64,000 bases of DNA from Bradyrhizobium sp. SSBR45G (GCF_030159255.1 NZ_BSCT01000024.1:62001-126000), one strand, 5' to 3'; shown: positions 24,653 to 34,140, numbered from the stretch's first letter. Notes: generated by a model not told the origin, from the letters alone. Numbers and translations: made by a program.

Positions 24653-25052
24653 CGTCACACTCACATCGACGCGATCGTCAAAGCTCGGGCCTGATCCCGC
24701 GCACCCGGCATGGCGCGTGTCGGGAGTTGGCGGGATCGGCAGCTTTCCATTCCGTCCGACGGCTGAGCGTCGCCCGGACGTCCTGCGCCGCTCGCGGTGA
24801 CGCGCGCCGCGGAAGGACATGCGCGCTGACCTAACTCCAATACGAGACGATACGACAACGTTGCGACGGTCGCGTGTCGATCTTGCCGATGGCGATCTGC
24901 GCTCCTGCCGCGCGGACTATGAAGCAGATCACGCAATCGCGAAAATAATCATTTCGCTAAATCGAAAGAAAAGTGCGGAGGCGGATGACAGCACCCGTAA
25001 GTTGTGATTTAGCTACGCCGCCTTCTCCATCTTGCTTGCCCAGGGGGCTGGA
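24653..25052. other. 400-base intergenic region before the tyrosinase cluster
   Basis: The left two-thirds is ordinary GC-rich DNA with no gene I can support. The last 130 bases are markedly AT-richer and include the dyad at 24939-24957, so the promoter of the tyrosinase cluster is probably there. I found no certain -35/-10 pair and no clear terminator for the upstream operon. Confidence 0.45.
24939..24957. promoter_or_regulatory. Dyad symmetry in AT-rich region upstream of tyrosinase
   Basis: GCGAAA and its exact complement TTTCGC flank a seven-base AT-rich centre (ATAATCA). It sits about 100 bases before the tyrosinase start in the only AT-rich stretch nearby, a plausible operator or promoter element. 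The evidence is the sequence only. Confidence 0.3.
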
Positions 25053-27152
25053 ATGGACACCGACGTGCTGACCGTGGCCTATTCGCGGGTGAAGGCGATC
25101 CTCGACCAAGCCGCCGGCGACAGCGCCGCCGACTATGGCGGAGCGGGGCGGTTCTGGAGCCGAGGCGCGCGGGCGCTGGAGGATGCCGAGGTCTTCGGCA
25201 TCCGGATGGTCGCGCCGGTGCCTGCCGGGCACGCCTGCTGTCAGCCGGCCCGCGCGCGCAGCGACGCATCCGGGCTGATCAAGGGATTGCGCGGCGAAGC
25301 GCCGTTCGACGGCGGCCGGTTTCCGCCGCTGCCGTGGGGCGGGCGCGCCGTGGCGCCGGCGGACATCGCCGTCATTGCCGACTGGATCGATGCCGGCTGT
25401 CCTGATGATGCGACCAGCGTTGCGGTCGCGCTCGATCTGCGCGATCCGGCTGCAACGATCCGAGTGAGCGAGATCGCCGAGTTCGCCGTGTCCGCCGACG
25501 GCTATCTGCCGGCGAGCGGCGCGGGCGAGCCGCGGCGGCGCATGAACATCGACTGCATGAGCGAGCCGCAGCTCAACCGCCTGCGCCGCGGCTTCCGGCA
25601 GCTCTATGCGCTGAACCGCTGGCCGGAGGACCGGCGCAGCTACAACAATCAGGCGCTGATCCATCAGAATCATTGCCAGCACGGTTGGGAGCGCTTCCTG
25701 CCCTGGCATCGCGCCTACCTCTACGAGTTCGAGCAGAATCTGCAGGATTTCGAGCCGGGGCTGATGCTGCCCTATTGGGACTTCACGATGCCGGAGTACC
25801 GGCCGGAGGAGCCCGACAAGGGCCGCATCATTCCGAATGCGCTGAAGGCGTATCTCACCGTCGAGGCGGCGGAGACGCTGGTCGCGGCGCTCGACCCGGC
25901 GCCGACGGCCGAACAGAAGCGGGCGATCATGGCGCTGGCCCAAGAGCGCGCGCTCTTCAGCTCGCAGCACCAGTTCTTCTGCAACCTGATCACCGGGATC
26001 GGCTACACGGCCGTGACACCTGATCCCGCCAACGCCAACCGCCAGCGCATCATCGATGCGCTGCTGGAGTCGAATGCGCTGTGGTATCCATTGCGCTATC
26101 CGGCCGAATATGCCGGCGGCGGCACCATCAATCAGGTCATCCACTATCACTACCCCTCGGCGGATGACATCGCGCAGATCCTGAGCCTGAACAATTTCCG
26201 CGATTTCGGCGGCGGCAGCATCTACGATTCGGCGTTCGGCTTCCTCGACCAGAACCCGCACAACACGATGCACATCTGGACCGGCGGGCAGAATCCGGAT
26301 GCCGGGCAGGCGGCCTATGTCTGCACACCCAACCACGCCGCCACGGCGGCGCCGCGCTCGCACCAGGAGACGGCACGGCTGCGCGCGCTGACCCTGCGCC
26401 GCAACGATGCGGCCCAGATCAACGGCCGCCGCTTTCATGCCCGCTCCGATCTGTACTCACAGCCCGGCCTCGGCGACATGTTCAGCAATCTGACCGCGTC
26501 CTACGACCCGGTGTTCTGGCCGATCCACGTCAACATCGACCGCATCTGGGCCGAATGGCAGAAGCTCAATCCGAATGCGCTGCCGGCCGATCTCGATGCG
26601 GTGCTGTCGCCGTGGAACTACACGATCCGCGACACGCTGGAGATCGCGCCGTTCGGCTACGAATATGTCCGCAGCTCGCATTTCATGCCGGTCGGGCTGG
26701 AGGCGCCGGTCAGCCGCTTCCTGTCACAGCCGATCGACGTGCCGCAGGCCGCGCGCAGCTTCAAGCGCGCCGAGATCCGGCTGCACCAGGTGCCGCAATT
26801 GATGCGCTCGTGCTTCGTGCGCGCCTTCCTCAACGATCCCGGCGCCGATGCCGCGACGCCGATCAGGGGCAATCCGCACTACGCCGGCTACATCTCGATC
26901 TTCGGACATGGCGCTTGCTACGGCGGGCCCGGCCATTGCGACCTGCCGCCGCCGCAGAAGCGGACCTTCGATCAGCGCGAGCGCAGCCATAACACGCCGC
27001 GGGTGCATCGCATCGATGTCACGGCTGCCGCCCGGCATGCGCTCGCCCAGAATGGACCCTTGCAGATCACGCTGGTGGTCATCGGCGGCGACTATCTGGA
27101 GGAGCGGGAGCTGCTGAAGCTGGAAGGCGTGTCGATCAGTTTCCTGGATTGA
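25053..27152 (+). CDS. Tyrosinase-family copper oxidase with extra N-terminal domain
   Basis: This 699-residue type 3 copper enzyme oxidises phenols to quinones. CuA ligands come from HQNHCQHGWERFLPWHRAYL (His204/207/210 and His219 region). CuB ligands come from PHNTMHIW (His403, His407) and DPVFWPIHVNIDRIW (His492). Residues 1-165 precede the catalytic core and contain PFDGGRFPPLPWG and IADWIDAGCPDD, a module seen in some bacterial tyrosinase-like proteins. The C-terminal 170 residues form a beta-rich lid-type domain as in plant polyphenol oxidases. No signal peptide is evident. The ATG at 25053 follows AGGGGGCTGGA; a TTG seven codons upstream is less likely. It is followed after 34 bases by the LodA-like gene, so the two are probably co-transcribed. 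Confidence 0.88.
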   Translation: MDTDVLTVAYSRVKAILDQAAGDSAADYGGAGRFWSRGARALEDAEVFGIRMVAPVPAGHACCQPARARSDASGLIKGLRGEAPFDGGRFPPLPWGGRAVAPADIAVIADWIDAGCPDDATSVAVALDLRDPAATIRVSEIAEFAVSADGYLPASGAGEPRRRMNIDCMSEPQLNRLRRGFRQLYALNRWPEDRRSYNNQALIHQNHCQHGWERFLPWHRAYLYEFEQNLQDFEPGLMLPYWDFTMPEYRPEEPDKGRIIPNALKAYLTVEAAETLVAALDPAPTAEQKRAIMALAQERALFSSQHQFFCNLITGIGYTAVTPDPANANRQRIIDALLESNALWYPLRYPAEYAGGGTINQVIHYHYPSADDIAQILSLNNFRDFGGGSIYDSAFGFLDQNPHNTMHIWTGGQNPDAGQAAYVCTPNHAATAAPRSHQETARLRALTLRRNDAAQINGRRFHARSDLYSQPGLGDMFSNLTASYDPVFWPIHVNIDRIWAEWQKLNPNALPADLDAVLSPWNYTIRDTLEIAPFGYEYVRSSHFMPVGLEAPVSRFLSQPIDVPQAARSFKRAEIRLHQVPQLMRSCFVRAFLNDPGADAATPIRGNPHYAGYISIFGHGACYGGPGHCDLPPPQKRTFDQRERSHNTPRVHRIDVTAAARHALAQNGPLQITLVVIGGDYLEERELLKLEGVSISFLD

Positions 27153-27186
27153 GACATTGCTGGGTTCAGACATTGGCGGGGTAGGA

Positions 27187-29460
27187 ATGGCGACGTATCG
27201 AATCCATCCGGGCATCGGCATTGCACGCCTGGGCAACAGCGACACCGAGTTCTACCTCGCGCCGGAAACGCCTGCGGCGCTGCCGCTGGCCTGCGACAGC
27301 TTCGGCAATCCGCTGAACGGCCCGGATGGCGTCACGCCGGTGCCGGTCAAGACCTTCAAGGATGCGCAGGGACGCGTGAAGCGGCAGGCCGCGCGTTTCC
27401 AGATCTTCGTCTACGACGAGACGTCGCCCGAGGGCCGGCCGCTCCGTGTCGGCGATCCCGTGGAGGGCGGCGGCAATCACGGCGTGCTGGTCGACATCCA
27501 ATGGCGCGTCTACGTCGCCAACAAGAAGGCCTCCTGGTATCCGTTCACCGAGCTCAAGGGCGAGCATGGCTATGCGCCCGGCAGTCCGCGGCGCAACGCC
27601 GGCGTGACGGGGCAGGACCGTGACCTGCTCATCATCGATCCCGGCCCGCGCAGCGTGAACGCAACCACCAGCCGGCGCGCGCATTTCGACCGCTCGGGAG
27701 GCATCGGCAGCTATGCCACCACCTTCCCGCCGAAGGGGCTGCAGCCGTTCGACATCGATACGCTCGGCGAGATGATGACTGACGACCATGGACGCCTCAT
27801 CGTGCTCGGTGGTCACGGCCACTCGGGCATGGACGTCAGCGGCGGCGGCAGTCCCAAGATAGAGGACTATGCCAACACCGACGGCTGGTATGACGACATT
27901 TCCGACGGCCCCGTGATGGCGCGGCTGATCATGTATTCGGAGCAGGTCGGCCAGAATCGCTATGTCGACGTCGAGTTTCCGGCGTGGGTCGTGGTCGGCT
28001 ATCCGCGCTTCGCGCCGCAGATCCTCGACATGATCACGATGGACGAGGTGCTGCACGATCTCTACGTGCGCCAGTTTGCGACCGACACCGGGATCTACGG
28101 CATGCTCGGGACCTATGACGATCCGCAGCACATCGACTTTCGCGACGAAGCGGCGCTGCGGCACTGGCGGGCCGGGCGGCTGGCCTGGAATCGCAACTAC
28201 CGGCCCTGGTTCTACCGCGACATCTGGCCGATCCTGTTCCGGCCGGACGAGTTTCGCTATCTGAACGACATTCTGCAGCAGTCGAACTATCCGCACGACC
28301 AGGCCCAGCGCGGCACCTTCGATCCCGATAAGCTGGCGCAGACGCCGCGCCGTACGGCGCTGGCCGGTGATCTGGAAACAGAAGCGGCCGCGCCGGCGCG
28401 CGATGCCAGCCAGGGCGAGGCCGTCATGTTGGTCGCGCAGTCGGCCGGTCCCGCGCACCGCTCCAAGGCCGAGGATCCGTATGGGCCGATGCGCCGCTTT
28501 CTGTTCGACCTGATGCGGCGCGCCGGCGAGTCCAACTCCTTCCAAGTGCAGGACCGCGCGTCGTCGCGCGTCCATTCGCTGCCGCTGATGCCGCTGTTGT
28601 GCGGCGACAATCCGCTGACCAACGAGACGCCGTCGAAATTCCTGCATCTGACCGAATACCAGCTCTTCATTCTCGGACAATGGGCGCGCGGCTGGTTCAT
28701 CAACGAGAAGGAGGAGGGCTGGCTGCCGACCGGCTACTCGCCGTTCGAGCCGTACCCGAAGACGCCGCCGACGACCGGCCATGCACTCGACCGCGGCGTG
28801 CTCAGCAACGTGCTTGGCGGCGCCTTCTGTCCGGGCGGCGAGCTCGGCTGGGTGATGCGCAACCCCTCGATCTACTGGGCGCCGTACCGCATCAAGGCCG
28901 ACCGCAGCGTCTCGGATTTTCTGCAGAGCGCGGCCCAGGCCAACCAGTCGCAGGGCAGCGTGATCGCGGACTACACGTTCAATGTCGAGCAGCCGCTGAG
29001 CCAGGACAACGATTTCGACACCGGTCTGCAGCCCGGCGACCTGACCAAGTACATGGGGCTGCCCTGGCAGTCCGATTTCAACGAATGCACGACGCAGCCG
29101 ATCAACATCACCTATGCCGACTGGAACAACCTCTATCCGGACAGCGATGGCGACGGGCGGCTGCGCCGCGACGAGAAGACCTGGACCACGCTGTGGTGGC
29201 CGGCGCACCGGCCGTTGCAGTCGTTCGAGATTGCCTCGATCGACGACGGCCAGCCGAACTATGTCTGGACCACGTGGAGCCGCGGCATTCCGCAGATTCC
29301 GGTCGGTGATCTCAAGATGGTGACCGAGTGGTCGAAGCTCGGCTTCATCGTGCGCAATCCCTACCAGCCAGGCGCCAAGGCGGCCGACGATCTCACCTAC
29401 AAATACATCAGCGTCGAACGGACGGCGGACCGCGCCGATCCAGCAAGCGAGGCATCATGA
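27187..29460 (+). CDS. LodA-like oxidase with probable cysteine tryptophylquinone cofactor
   Basis: This 757-residue protein is related to L-lysine epsilon-oxidase LodA and glycine oxidase GoxA, which deaminate amino acids oxidatively with a protein-derived cysteine tryptophylquinone (CTQ). The start YRIHPGIGIARLGNS is characteristic. The likely cofactor pair is Cys548 in GGAFCPGGELGW and Trp627 in MGLPWQSDFNEC, an arrangement like LodA Cys516/Trp581. The C-terminus carries a Gly/Asp-rich DSDGDGRLRRDE segment. The ATG at 27187 has GGGGTAGGA before it. Maturation would need the LodB-like flavoprotein encoded 0.4 kb downstream. The substrate amino acid cannot be predicted. Confidence 0.87.
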   Translation: MATYRIHPGIGIARLGNSDTEFYLAPETPAALPLACDSFGNPLNGPDGVTPVPVKTFKDAQGRVKRQAARFQIFVYDETSPEGRPLRVGDPVEGGGNHGVLVDIQWRVYVANKKASWYPFTELKGEHGYAPGSPRRNAGVTGQDRDLLIIDPGPRSVNATTSRRAHFDRSGGIGSYATTFPPKGLQPFDIDTLGEMMTDDHGRLIVLGGHGHSGMDVSGGGSPKIEDYANTDGWYDDISDGPVMARLIMYSEQVGQNRYVDVEFPAWVVVGYPRFAPQILDMITMDEVLHDLYVRQFATDTGIYGMLGTYDDPQHIDFRDEAALRHWRAGRLAWNRNYRPWFYRDIWPILFRPDEFRYLNDILQQSNYPHDQAQRGTFDPDKLAQTPRRTALAGDLETEAAAPARDASQGEAVMLVAQSAGPAHRSKAEDPYGPMRRFLFDLMRRAGESNSFQVQDRASSRVHSLPLMPLLCGDNPLTNETPSKFLHLTEYQLFILGQWARGWFINEKEEGWLPTGYSPFEPYPKTPPTTGHALDRGVLSNVLGGAFCPGGELGWVMRNPSIYWAPYRIKADRSVSDFLQSAAQANQSQGSVIADYTFNVEQPLSQDNDFDTGLQPGDLTKYMGLPWQSDFNECTTQPINITYADWNNLYPDSDGDGRLRRDEKTWTTLWWPAHRPLQSFEIASIDDGQPNYVWTTWSRGIPQIPVGDLKMVTEWSKLGFIVRNPYQPGAKAADDLTYKYISVERTADRADPASEAS

Positions 29461-29873
29461 GCGACAATCCTTTCGTCGGACACTGGACCTATCGCAGCCT
29501 GCTCAACGATCCCGACGTCGGCACCGCCTTCAACGATCTCGAATTCGGGCGCGGCACGATCGAGATTCTCGATGCGCCGATGCAGCTGCTGGCCGGCACG
29601 ATCGGCGGCCCCGGCTGGTCGCTCGCGCTGAAGGGATCCCGCGCCTATGGCTCGCCGATGCAGGTCCGCTTCCAGGGCGTCGGCATCGTCAGTGGCGAGC
29701 AATGGATCTATGATTACTGGGGCTCGCTGGTGCCGGCCTGGCCCAATGGCGTCGACCAGCGGCCGGCGATCGTCGGCTCGGTGATCCGCACCATCCCGCA
29801 CAGCGGCGGTGCGCCCGGCACGGTGGCGCCGGCCGGCGTCGTCGCGTCGTTCTACGCCGTGCGGGCCGGCTGA
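29457..29873 (+). CDS. 138-residue protein of unknown function between lodA-like and lodB-like genes
   Basis: I do not recognise the family. The sequence is rich in Gly, aromatic and beta-prone residues (NPFVGHWTYRSLLNDPD, LLAGTIGGPGWSLALKG, VGSVIRTIPHSGG), with no cysteines, signal peptide or membrane segment. This suggests a small beta-barrel, perhaps calycin-like. Its start overlaps the LodA-like stop as ATGA and the LodB-like gene begins two bases after its stop, so it is embedded in the same translational unit and probably takes part in cofactor maturation, substrate handling or complex assembly (inference). Confidence 0.78.
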   Translation: MSDNPFVGHWTYRSLLNDPDVGTAFNDLEFGRGTIEILDAPMQLLAGTIGGPGWSLALKGSRAYGSPMQVRFQGVGIVSGEQWIYDYWGSLVPAWPNGVDQRPAIVGSVIRTIPHSGGAPGTVAPAGVVASFYAVRAG

Positions 29874-29875
29874 TC

Positions 29876-30973
29876 TTGGCCGCGTTCGACATCATCGTTG
29901 CAGGGGCAGGGCCCGCCGGAGCCGCCGCGGCCCGCGCGCTGGCGCTGTGCGCCCCGGAGCTGCGCGTGGCGGTGATCGCGCCCGATGCATCGTGTATCGC
30001 TGGCGATGCGCGGCGCGGACGCGGTGAGGTGCTGTCGCCGCTGCTGCAGCCGGTGCTGCGTCAGCTCGGGCTGTGGCAGGGCTTCCTCGCGCAGGGTTTC
30101 GCGCCGTCGCATCGGACGCTGGTCTCGTGGGAGGAGAGCGGCCTGAGGTCGAGCGAATGGCTGCTGATGGCGCGCGGCCCGTCCTGGCGCGTCCCGCGTG
30201 CCGGGTTCGATGACTGGCTCTCGTCCGAGGCTTGCGGTGCGGCGAGCCGTATCGACGCCAGGGTCGCTGGTCTCGCGCGCAAGGCCGATGGCTGGTCGGT
30301 CGATTGCGATGACGGCGGCCGCCATTCGGCCCGGCTGATCATCGATGCGTCCGGCCGTGGCCGCGCGCTCGCCGACCGCCTGGCGCGGCGGGCGAGGACG
30401 CGCGATCGTCTCATTGCGGCCTATGCCGAGGCGACGATGTCCGGACCGGCGGCGCCGGAGCTGCTGGTCGAGGCATGCGAGGACGGCTGGTGGTACACGC
30501 TGGCGCTCGATGATGGCCGGCGCGCCTTCGCCTGCATGACCGACGCCGATCTTGCTCATGATCTCGGGCTGAACACTGCCGACGGTTGGCGCGCCGCGCT
30601 GGCGAAGACGCAATTCGTGTCGGCCATCGCCGGCAAGATCGTCGCCATCGACGCACCGCGGCTGGTGGCCGCGGGCACGCGCGCTGCGGCGGCGACGGTG
30701 GGCTTCCGCTTCCTGTGCGCGGGCGATGCGGCCAGCGCCTTCGATCCGGTCTCGGGGCACGGCGTCGTCAAGGCGATGCGCTCGGGCGCGTTTGCCGGCT
30801 ACGCAGCGAGCGACTGCCTCGCCCGCGGCGATGCGGCGGCCCTCGACCGTTATGGCGCCTTTGTTGCGCGGGAGGCCGCGGCCTACATGACGACGCTGAG
30901 CGAGCATTATCAAAGCGTGTCGCGCTGGGCCGAGCGCCCATTCTGGCGGCGCCGGCGCGCCGGCACGTGTTGA
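29876..30973 (+). CDS. LodB-like FAD-dependent protein for CTQ biogenesis
   Basis: This 365-residue flavoprotein has an N-terminal Rossmann motif DIIVAGAGPAGAAAARAL, the second FAD motif FLCAGDAASAFDPVSGHGV and a C-terminal helical part ending in a basic, Arg-rich tail. LodB-type proteins resemble flavin-dependent halogenases and are required to make the tryptophylquinone of their LodA partner, so that role fits its position. The start is a TTG at 29876, two bases after the preceding stop; no better ATG exists upstream. Confidence 0.83.
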   Translation: MAAFDIIVAGAGPAGAAAARALALCAPELRVAVIAPDASCIAGDARRGRGEVLSPLLQPVLRQLGLWQGFLAQGFAPSHRTLVSWEESGLRSSEWLLMARGPSWRVPRAGFDDWLSSEACGAASRIDARVAGLARKADGWSVDCDDGGRHSARLIIDASGRGRALADRLARRARTRDRLIAAYAEATMSGPAAPELLVEACEDGWWYTLALDDGRRAFACMTDADLAHDLGLNTADGWRAALAKTQFVSAIAGKIVAIDAPRLVAAGTRAAAATVGFRFLCAGDAASAFDPVSGHGVVKAMRSGAFAGYAASDCLARGDAAALDRYGAFVAREAAAYMTTLSEHYQSVSRWAERPFWRRRRAGTC

Positions 30974-31016
30974 TCAATTTATTGCAGTTTCTTTTTTGAA
31001 CGACAGGACGGACACC

Positions 31017-33212
31017 ATGATGAAAAGCATTGCGCGAATTGGTCTCGTCGTCGCCGCGCTTGGGCCGATGCATGCGGCATCGGCCGCACCGACGCCGCGG
31101 GCGTTCGAACCCCCGCCGAGCCTGCCGGGACAGAACGAGGTGGTGCAATTGGAGGCGGCGACCGTGGCGCCGCCGTCCGGCGGCTGCCGGCCGCAGGGCT
31201 CGATCTCGCGCCGTGGAGCGATCGTCTCGGTGGTGCTGAACTTCGTGCGCGGCCGCTTCTTCATCAACAACCCAGATCCCACCGATCCGCAGCCGGACGG
31301 CATGGATCCGGTCGAGCTGCGCTCCTATGGCGGCTGCAAGTCGGGCCCCGCGATCGTCGTCAAGCCGGGCGACACGTTGCGTGTCGACCTGATCAATCAA
31401 CTGCAGAAGGATGATCCGAGCTGCCTTCCCAATCCGCCGTCGGGGCTCGGCCTGCCGGACCTGGTCGGCTGCTTCAACACCACCAATCTGCATACGCATG
31501 GGCTGCACGTTTCTCCGGCCGGCAATGGCGACAACGTCCTGCTCAACATCGCGCCGCAGACGAAGTTTCCGTACGAGATCAACGTGCCGGCGGATCACCC
31601 GTCGGGAACGTTCTGGTACCACGCCCATCGCCACGGCTCGACCGCGGTGCAGGTCGCCAGCGGCGCCTCCGGCGTGCTGATCGTCAAGGGCGACCGTCCC
31701 TACACGCCGCCGACGCCGCAGAACCCGAAGCCGATCGCCGATATCGACACCGTGCTGCACGGTGTGAACGGCGCGCCGATGAAGGAGCAGATCTTCCTGT
31801 TCCAGCAGATTGCCTATGCCTGCTTCGCTAATCAGCCGGGGCAGGCCGGCGGTCCCTGGCAGCAGATCTACACCACCAAGGGGCTCTACAACGTCAACAG
31901 CTCCGCCGACGTCGCCAACGCGCCCTGGATCTGCCCGCTGGCAAGTCCGGGCAATCCGGTCAGCCCGGGCGTGGTCGAGAATTTCGGCCTGCAGCTGGAC
32001 TCCGCGACGATCTGGGACACCAATGGCCGCTTCACCAGCGTCAACGGCATCGTGCAGCCGACCCTGACGGTGCCGGCCGGAGAGATCCAGCGCTGGCGCT
32101 TCGTACATGCCGGCATCCATGACACCGTCAACGTCCAGATCGTGCGCGCGACGCCAGTGGGGGCGACAAACCTGATCGCGACCTCGGCGCTCAGCGGCAA
32201 CCGGCAGCAGCAGCAGACCGACCTGCTGGCCGCCTGCAATGCCAGCCCGGACACGCTGATCCCGCAATTCGAGATCGCCTCCGACGGGCTGACGCGGACC
32301 AGGGTGCGCACCGTGCATGCGTCGCAGGTCGGCGGCGTGCTCGAATCGAACTACATGCAGCCCGGCTATCGCAGCGACGTCCTCGTCGTCTTCCCCTCGG
32401 ACGGCGACTATTGCCTGCTCAACCAGGCCGCGCCGCCGGCGGAGCGCGTGTCCAACGGCAACGGCGGCGGGCAGGGTCCGTCGACGCCGCAGCTGCTCGC
32501 CTACATCCACGTCCGCGGTGGCCAGCCCGTGAGCGGCGACCTGCAGGCCTATGTCGGGACGACGCTGTACGATGCCAATCCGACATTGCCGGAGCCGGTC
32601 CGCGCCGGATTGCGCGCCGGCGACCTGCGGCCATGGGCGCCGTTCGAGATGCTCGCGCCGCCGGCCGTCGGCAGCCAGGAGCAGCAGGCGGATTTCGCGA
32701 TCAACTTCCCGGCCTTCACGGTGAACGGCAAGTCCTATGATCCGGACGTGGTGAACTTCACCCGCGAGGTCAACACCACCGACGACTGGCTGCTCACCGC
32801 GCAGGGCGAGCCGCACATCTTCCACATCCACGTCAATCCATTCCAGATCATCGACGTGACGATCACCAATGCCACCGGCCAGCGCGTCTCGATCTACAAC
32901 CCCGACGGCACCTGCCGGCCCGACATCGTGCAATCCGACAAGCAGCAGCTGGCCAACCAGTATTGCGGCATGTGGCATACGTTCCGCGACACGATCATCG
33001 TCGAGAACAACTATCAGATCCGGGTCAGGACGCATTACGACCGCTATATCGGCGAGTACGTCCTGCATTGCCACATCCTTGACCACGAGGACGCCGGCAT
33101 GATGGCCAACATCGCCATCGTCCCGGATCTCAACGCGCCCGGCGGTGGCCTGAAGATGACCGGCATGCGTCACAGCAAGGCAGCGGGCCAGCCCGCGCCC
33201 CACAAGCATTGA
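31017..33212 (+). CDS. Secreted multicopper oxidase
   Basis: This 731-residue exported laccase-type oxidase couples oxidation of phenols or metals to reduction of O2 to water. The Sec signal peptide MMKSIARIGLVVAALG ends near HAASA. All four copper-binding motifs are present: HTHGLH (His159, His161), WYHAHRHG (His202, His204), HIFHIHVNPF (His600, 603, 605) and LHCHILDHEDAGM (His684, Cys685, His686, His690, Met695). It is longer than bacterial CueO by about 200 residues, with extra loops of Pro/Asn/Gln-rich sequence. The gap from the LodB-like gene is 43 bases, AT-rich with a run of six T, which may hold a separate promoter. The ATG at 31017 follows AGGACGGACACC. Confidence 0.9.
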   Translation: MMKSIARIGLVVAALGPMHAASAAPTPRAFEPPPSLPGQNEVVQLEAATVAPPSGGCRPQGSISRRGAIVSVVLNFVRGRFFINNPDPTDPQPDGMDPVELRSYGGCKSGPAIVVKPGDTLRVDLINQLQKDDPSCLPNPPSGLGLPDLVGCFNTTNLHTHGLHVSPAGNGDNVLLNIAPQTKFPYEINVPADHPSGTFWYHAHRHGSTAVQVASGASGVLIVKGDRPYTPPTPQNPKPIADIDTVLHGVNGAPMKEQIFLFQQIAYACFANQPGQAGGPWQQIYTTKGLYNVNSSADVANAPWICPLASPGNPVSPGVVENFGLQLDSATIWDTNGRFTSVNGIVQPTLTVPAGEIQRWRFVHAGIHDTVNVQIVRATPVGATNLIATSALSGNRQQQQTDLLAACNASPDTLIPQFEIASDGLTRTRVRTVHASQVGGVLESNYMQPGYRSDVLVVFPSDGDYCLLNQAAPPAERVSNGNGGGQGPSTPQLLAYIHVRGGQPVSGDLQAYVGTTLYDANPTLPEPVRAGLRAGDLRPWAPFEMLAPPAVGSQEQQADFAINFPAFTVNGKSYDPDVVNFTREVNTTDDWLLTAQGEPHIFHIHVNPFQIIDVTITNATGQRVSIYNPDGTCRPDIVQSDKQQLANQYCGMWHTFRDTIIVENNYQIRVRTHYDRYIGEYVLHCHILDHEDAGMMANIAIVPDLNAPGGGLKMTGMRHSKAAGQPAPHKH

Positions 33213-33229
33213 GCCGGGCAGGGGGCATC

Positions 33230-33892
33230 ATGAACATCGCCATTCCGGTCTACGACGGCGTCGACATGCTTGACGTCGCCGGGCCGTTCGAGATGTTCGA
33301 CTGGGCGGGTTTCGAGGTCGATCTCGTCGCCGCCGAGCCGGGCCTGAAAAAGTTTCGCGGCCGGGGATTTCCGTTTCAGGTGACGAAGACCTTTGCTGAA
33401 GCGGTCCAGTATGACGCGGTCTGGGTGCCCGGCGGTGATCCGAACGCGCTCGCTGGCATCATCGATGATCCAGAGCGGGTCTATGTCAGCTTTCTGACGG
33501 CGCAGGCGGACGGCGCGAAATACATGTGCTCGGTGTGCGAGGGCGCGATGCTGCTCGCCGCATCCGGTCTGCTCGACTTCCATTGGGCCACGACGCACTG
33601 GGCGTTCCTCGCCTGCTTCCCGTCGCTGTTTCCGAACGTGAAGGTCGCACAAGGCCATCCCCGCTTCGTCCTCGACGGACGACGCCTGACCGGAGGCGGG
33701 ATTTCGGCGGGGCTCGATGAGGCCTTGATGCTGATCTCCCTGCTCGCCGGCACCGAGCTCGCGCGTGAGGTTCAGCAGAACACCCAATACTATCCGGACC
33801 CGCCGGTTCACAGCGCAATTCCGCCGACCCCGGCGCAATGTCCGGTTCCGGCTGCAGCGCTGGGGTGCGGGTCGCGCGTCACGCCGCGATGA
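33230..33892 (+). CDS. DJ-1/PfpI-family protein (isonitrile hydratase-like)
   Basis: This 220-residue protein has the DJ-1/PfpI fold: IPVYDGVDMLDVAGPFEMF at the start, VWVPGGDPNALAG with the nucleophile-elbow glutamate region, and SVCEGAMLLAASG with Cys103 as probable nucleophile, then TTHWAF. Relatives include isocyanide hydratase and the sensor half of GlxA-type regulators; here no DNA-binding domain follows. The C-terminal 25 residues are Pro-rich and unlike the family. The ATG at 33230 follows GGGGGCATC, 17 bases after the oxidase stop, so it may belong to the same transcript. Confidence 0.85.
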   Translation: MNIAIPVYDGVDMLDVAGPFEMFDWAGFEVDLVAAEPGLKKFRGRGFPFQVTKTFAEAVQYDAVWVPGGDPNALAGIIDDPERVYVSFLTAQADGAKYMCSVCEGAMLLAASGLLDFHWATTHWAFLACFPSLFPNVKVAQGHPRFVLDGRRLTGGGISAGLDEALMLISLLAGTELAREVQQNTQYYPDPPVHSAIPPTPAQCPVPAAALGCGSRVTPR

Positions 33893-34102
33893 CGATGCCG
33901 CAGCGGCGACGTTGAAGCCGGGAGCATCCGGATTGAGACTGCAGTGTTGGTCCTGAGCATGCCGCCGGGTCTCGGCTGGTCGCACCGATCAGGTGGCGTG
34001 CAAATTAGTCGCAATCCGAGCTGTCGCGCTCGACGAGCGACTATTTGCGTTAGTGTGTCCGGTTCTGAAACAAACGACGTGCTCGGTCGCGATCTTTGAA
34101 GT

Positions 34103-34140
34103 TCCATTTCATTGACCGGACGACGTGCGGCGCTGATATT
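34103..34140 (+). promoter_or_regulatory. Predicted promoter with shared sulfur-gene element, upstream of TauD unit
   Basis: TCCATTTCATTGAC (34103-34116) overlaps a -35 box TTGACC (34112-34117); a 17-base spacer leads to GATATT (34135-34140). The same 14 bases occur at 62261-62274 and a one-mismatch copy on the minus strand at 55177-55190, each overlapping a -35-like box ahead of sulfur genes. The preceding 210 bases (33893-34102) show no gene I can support. Confidence 0.5.
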
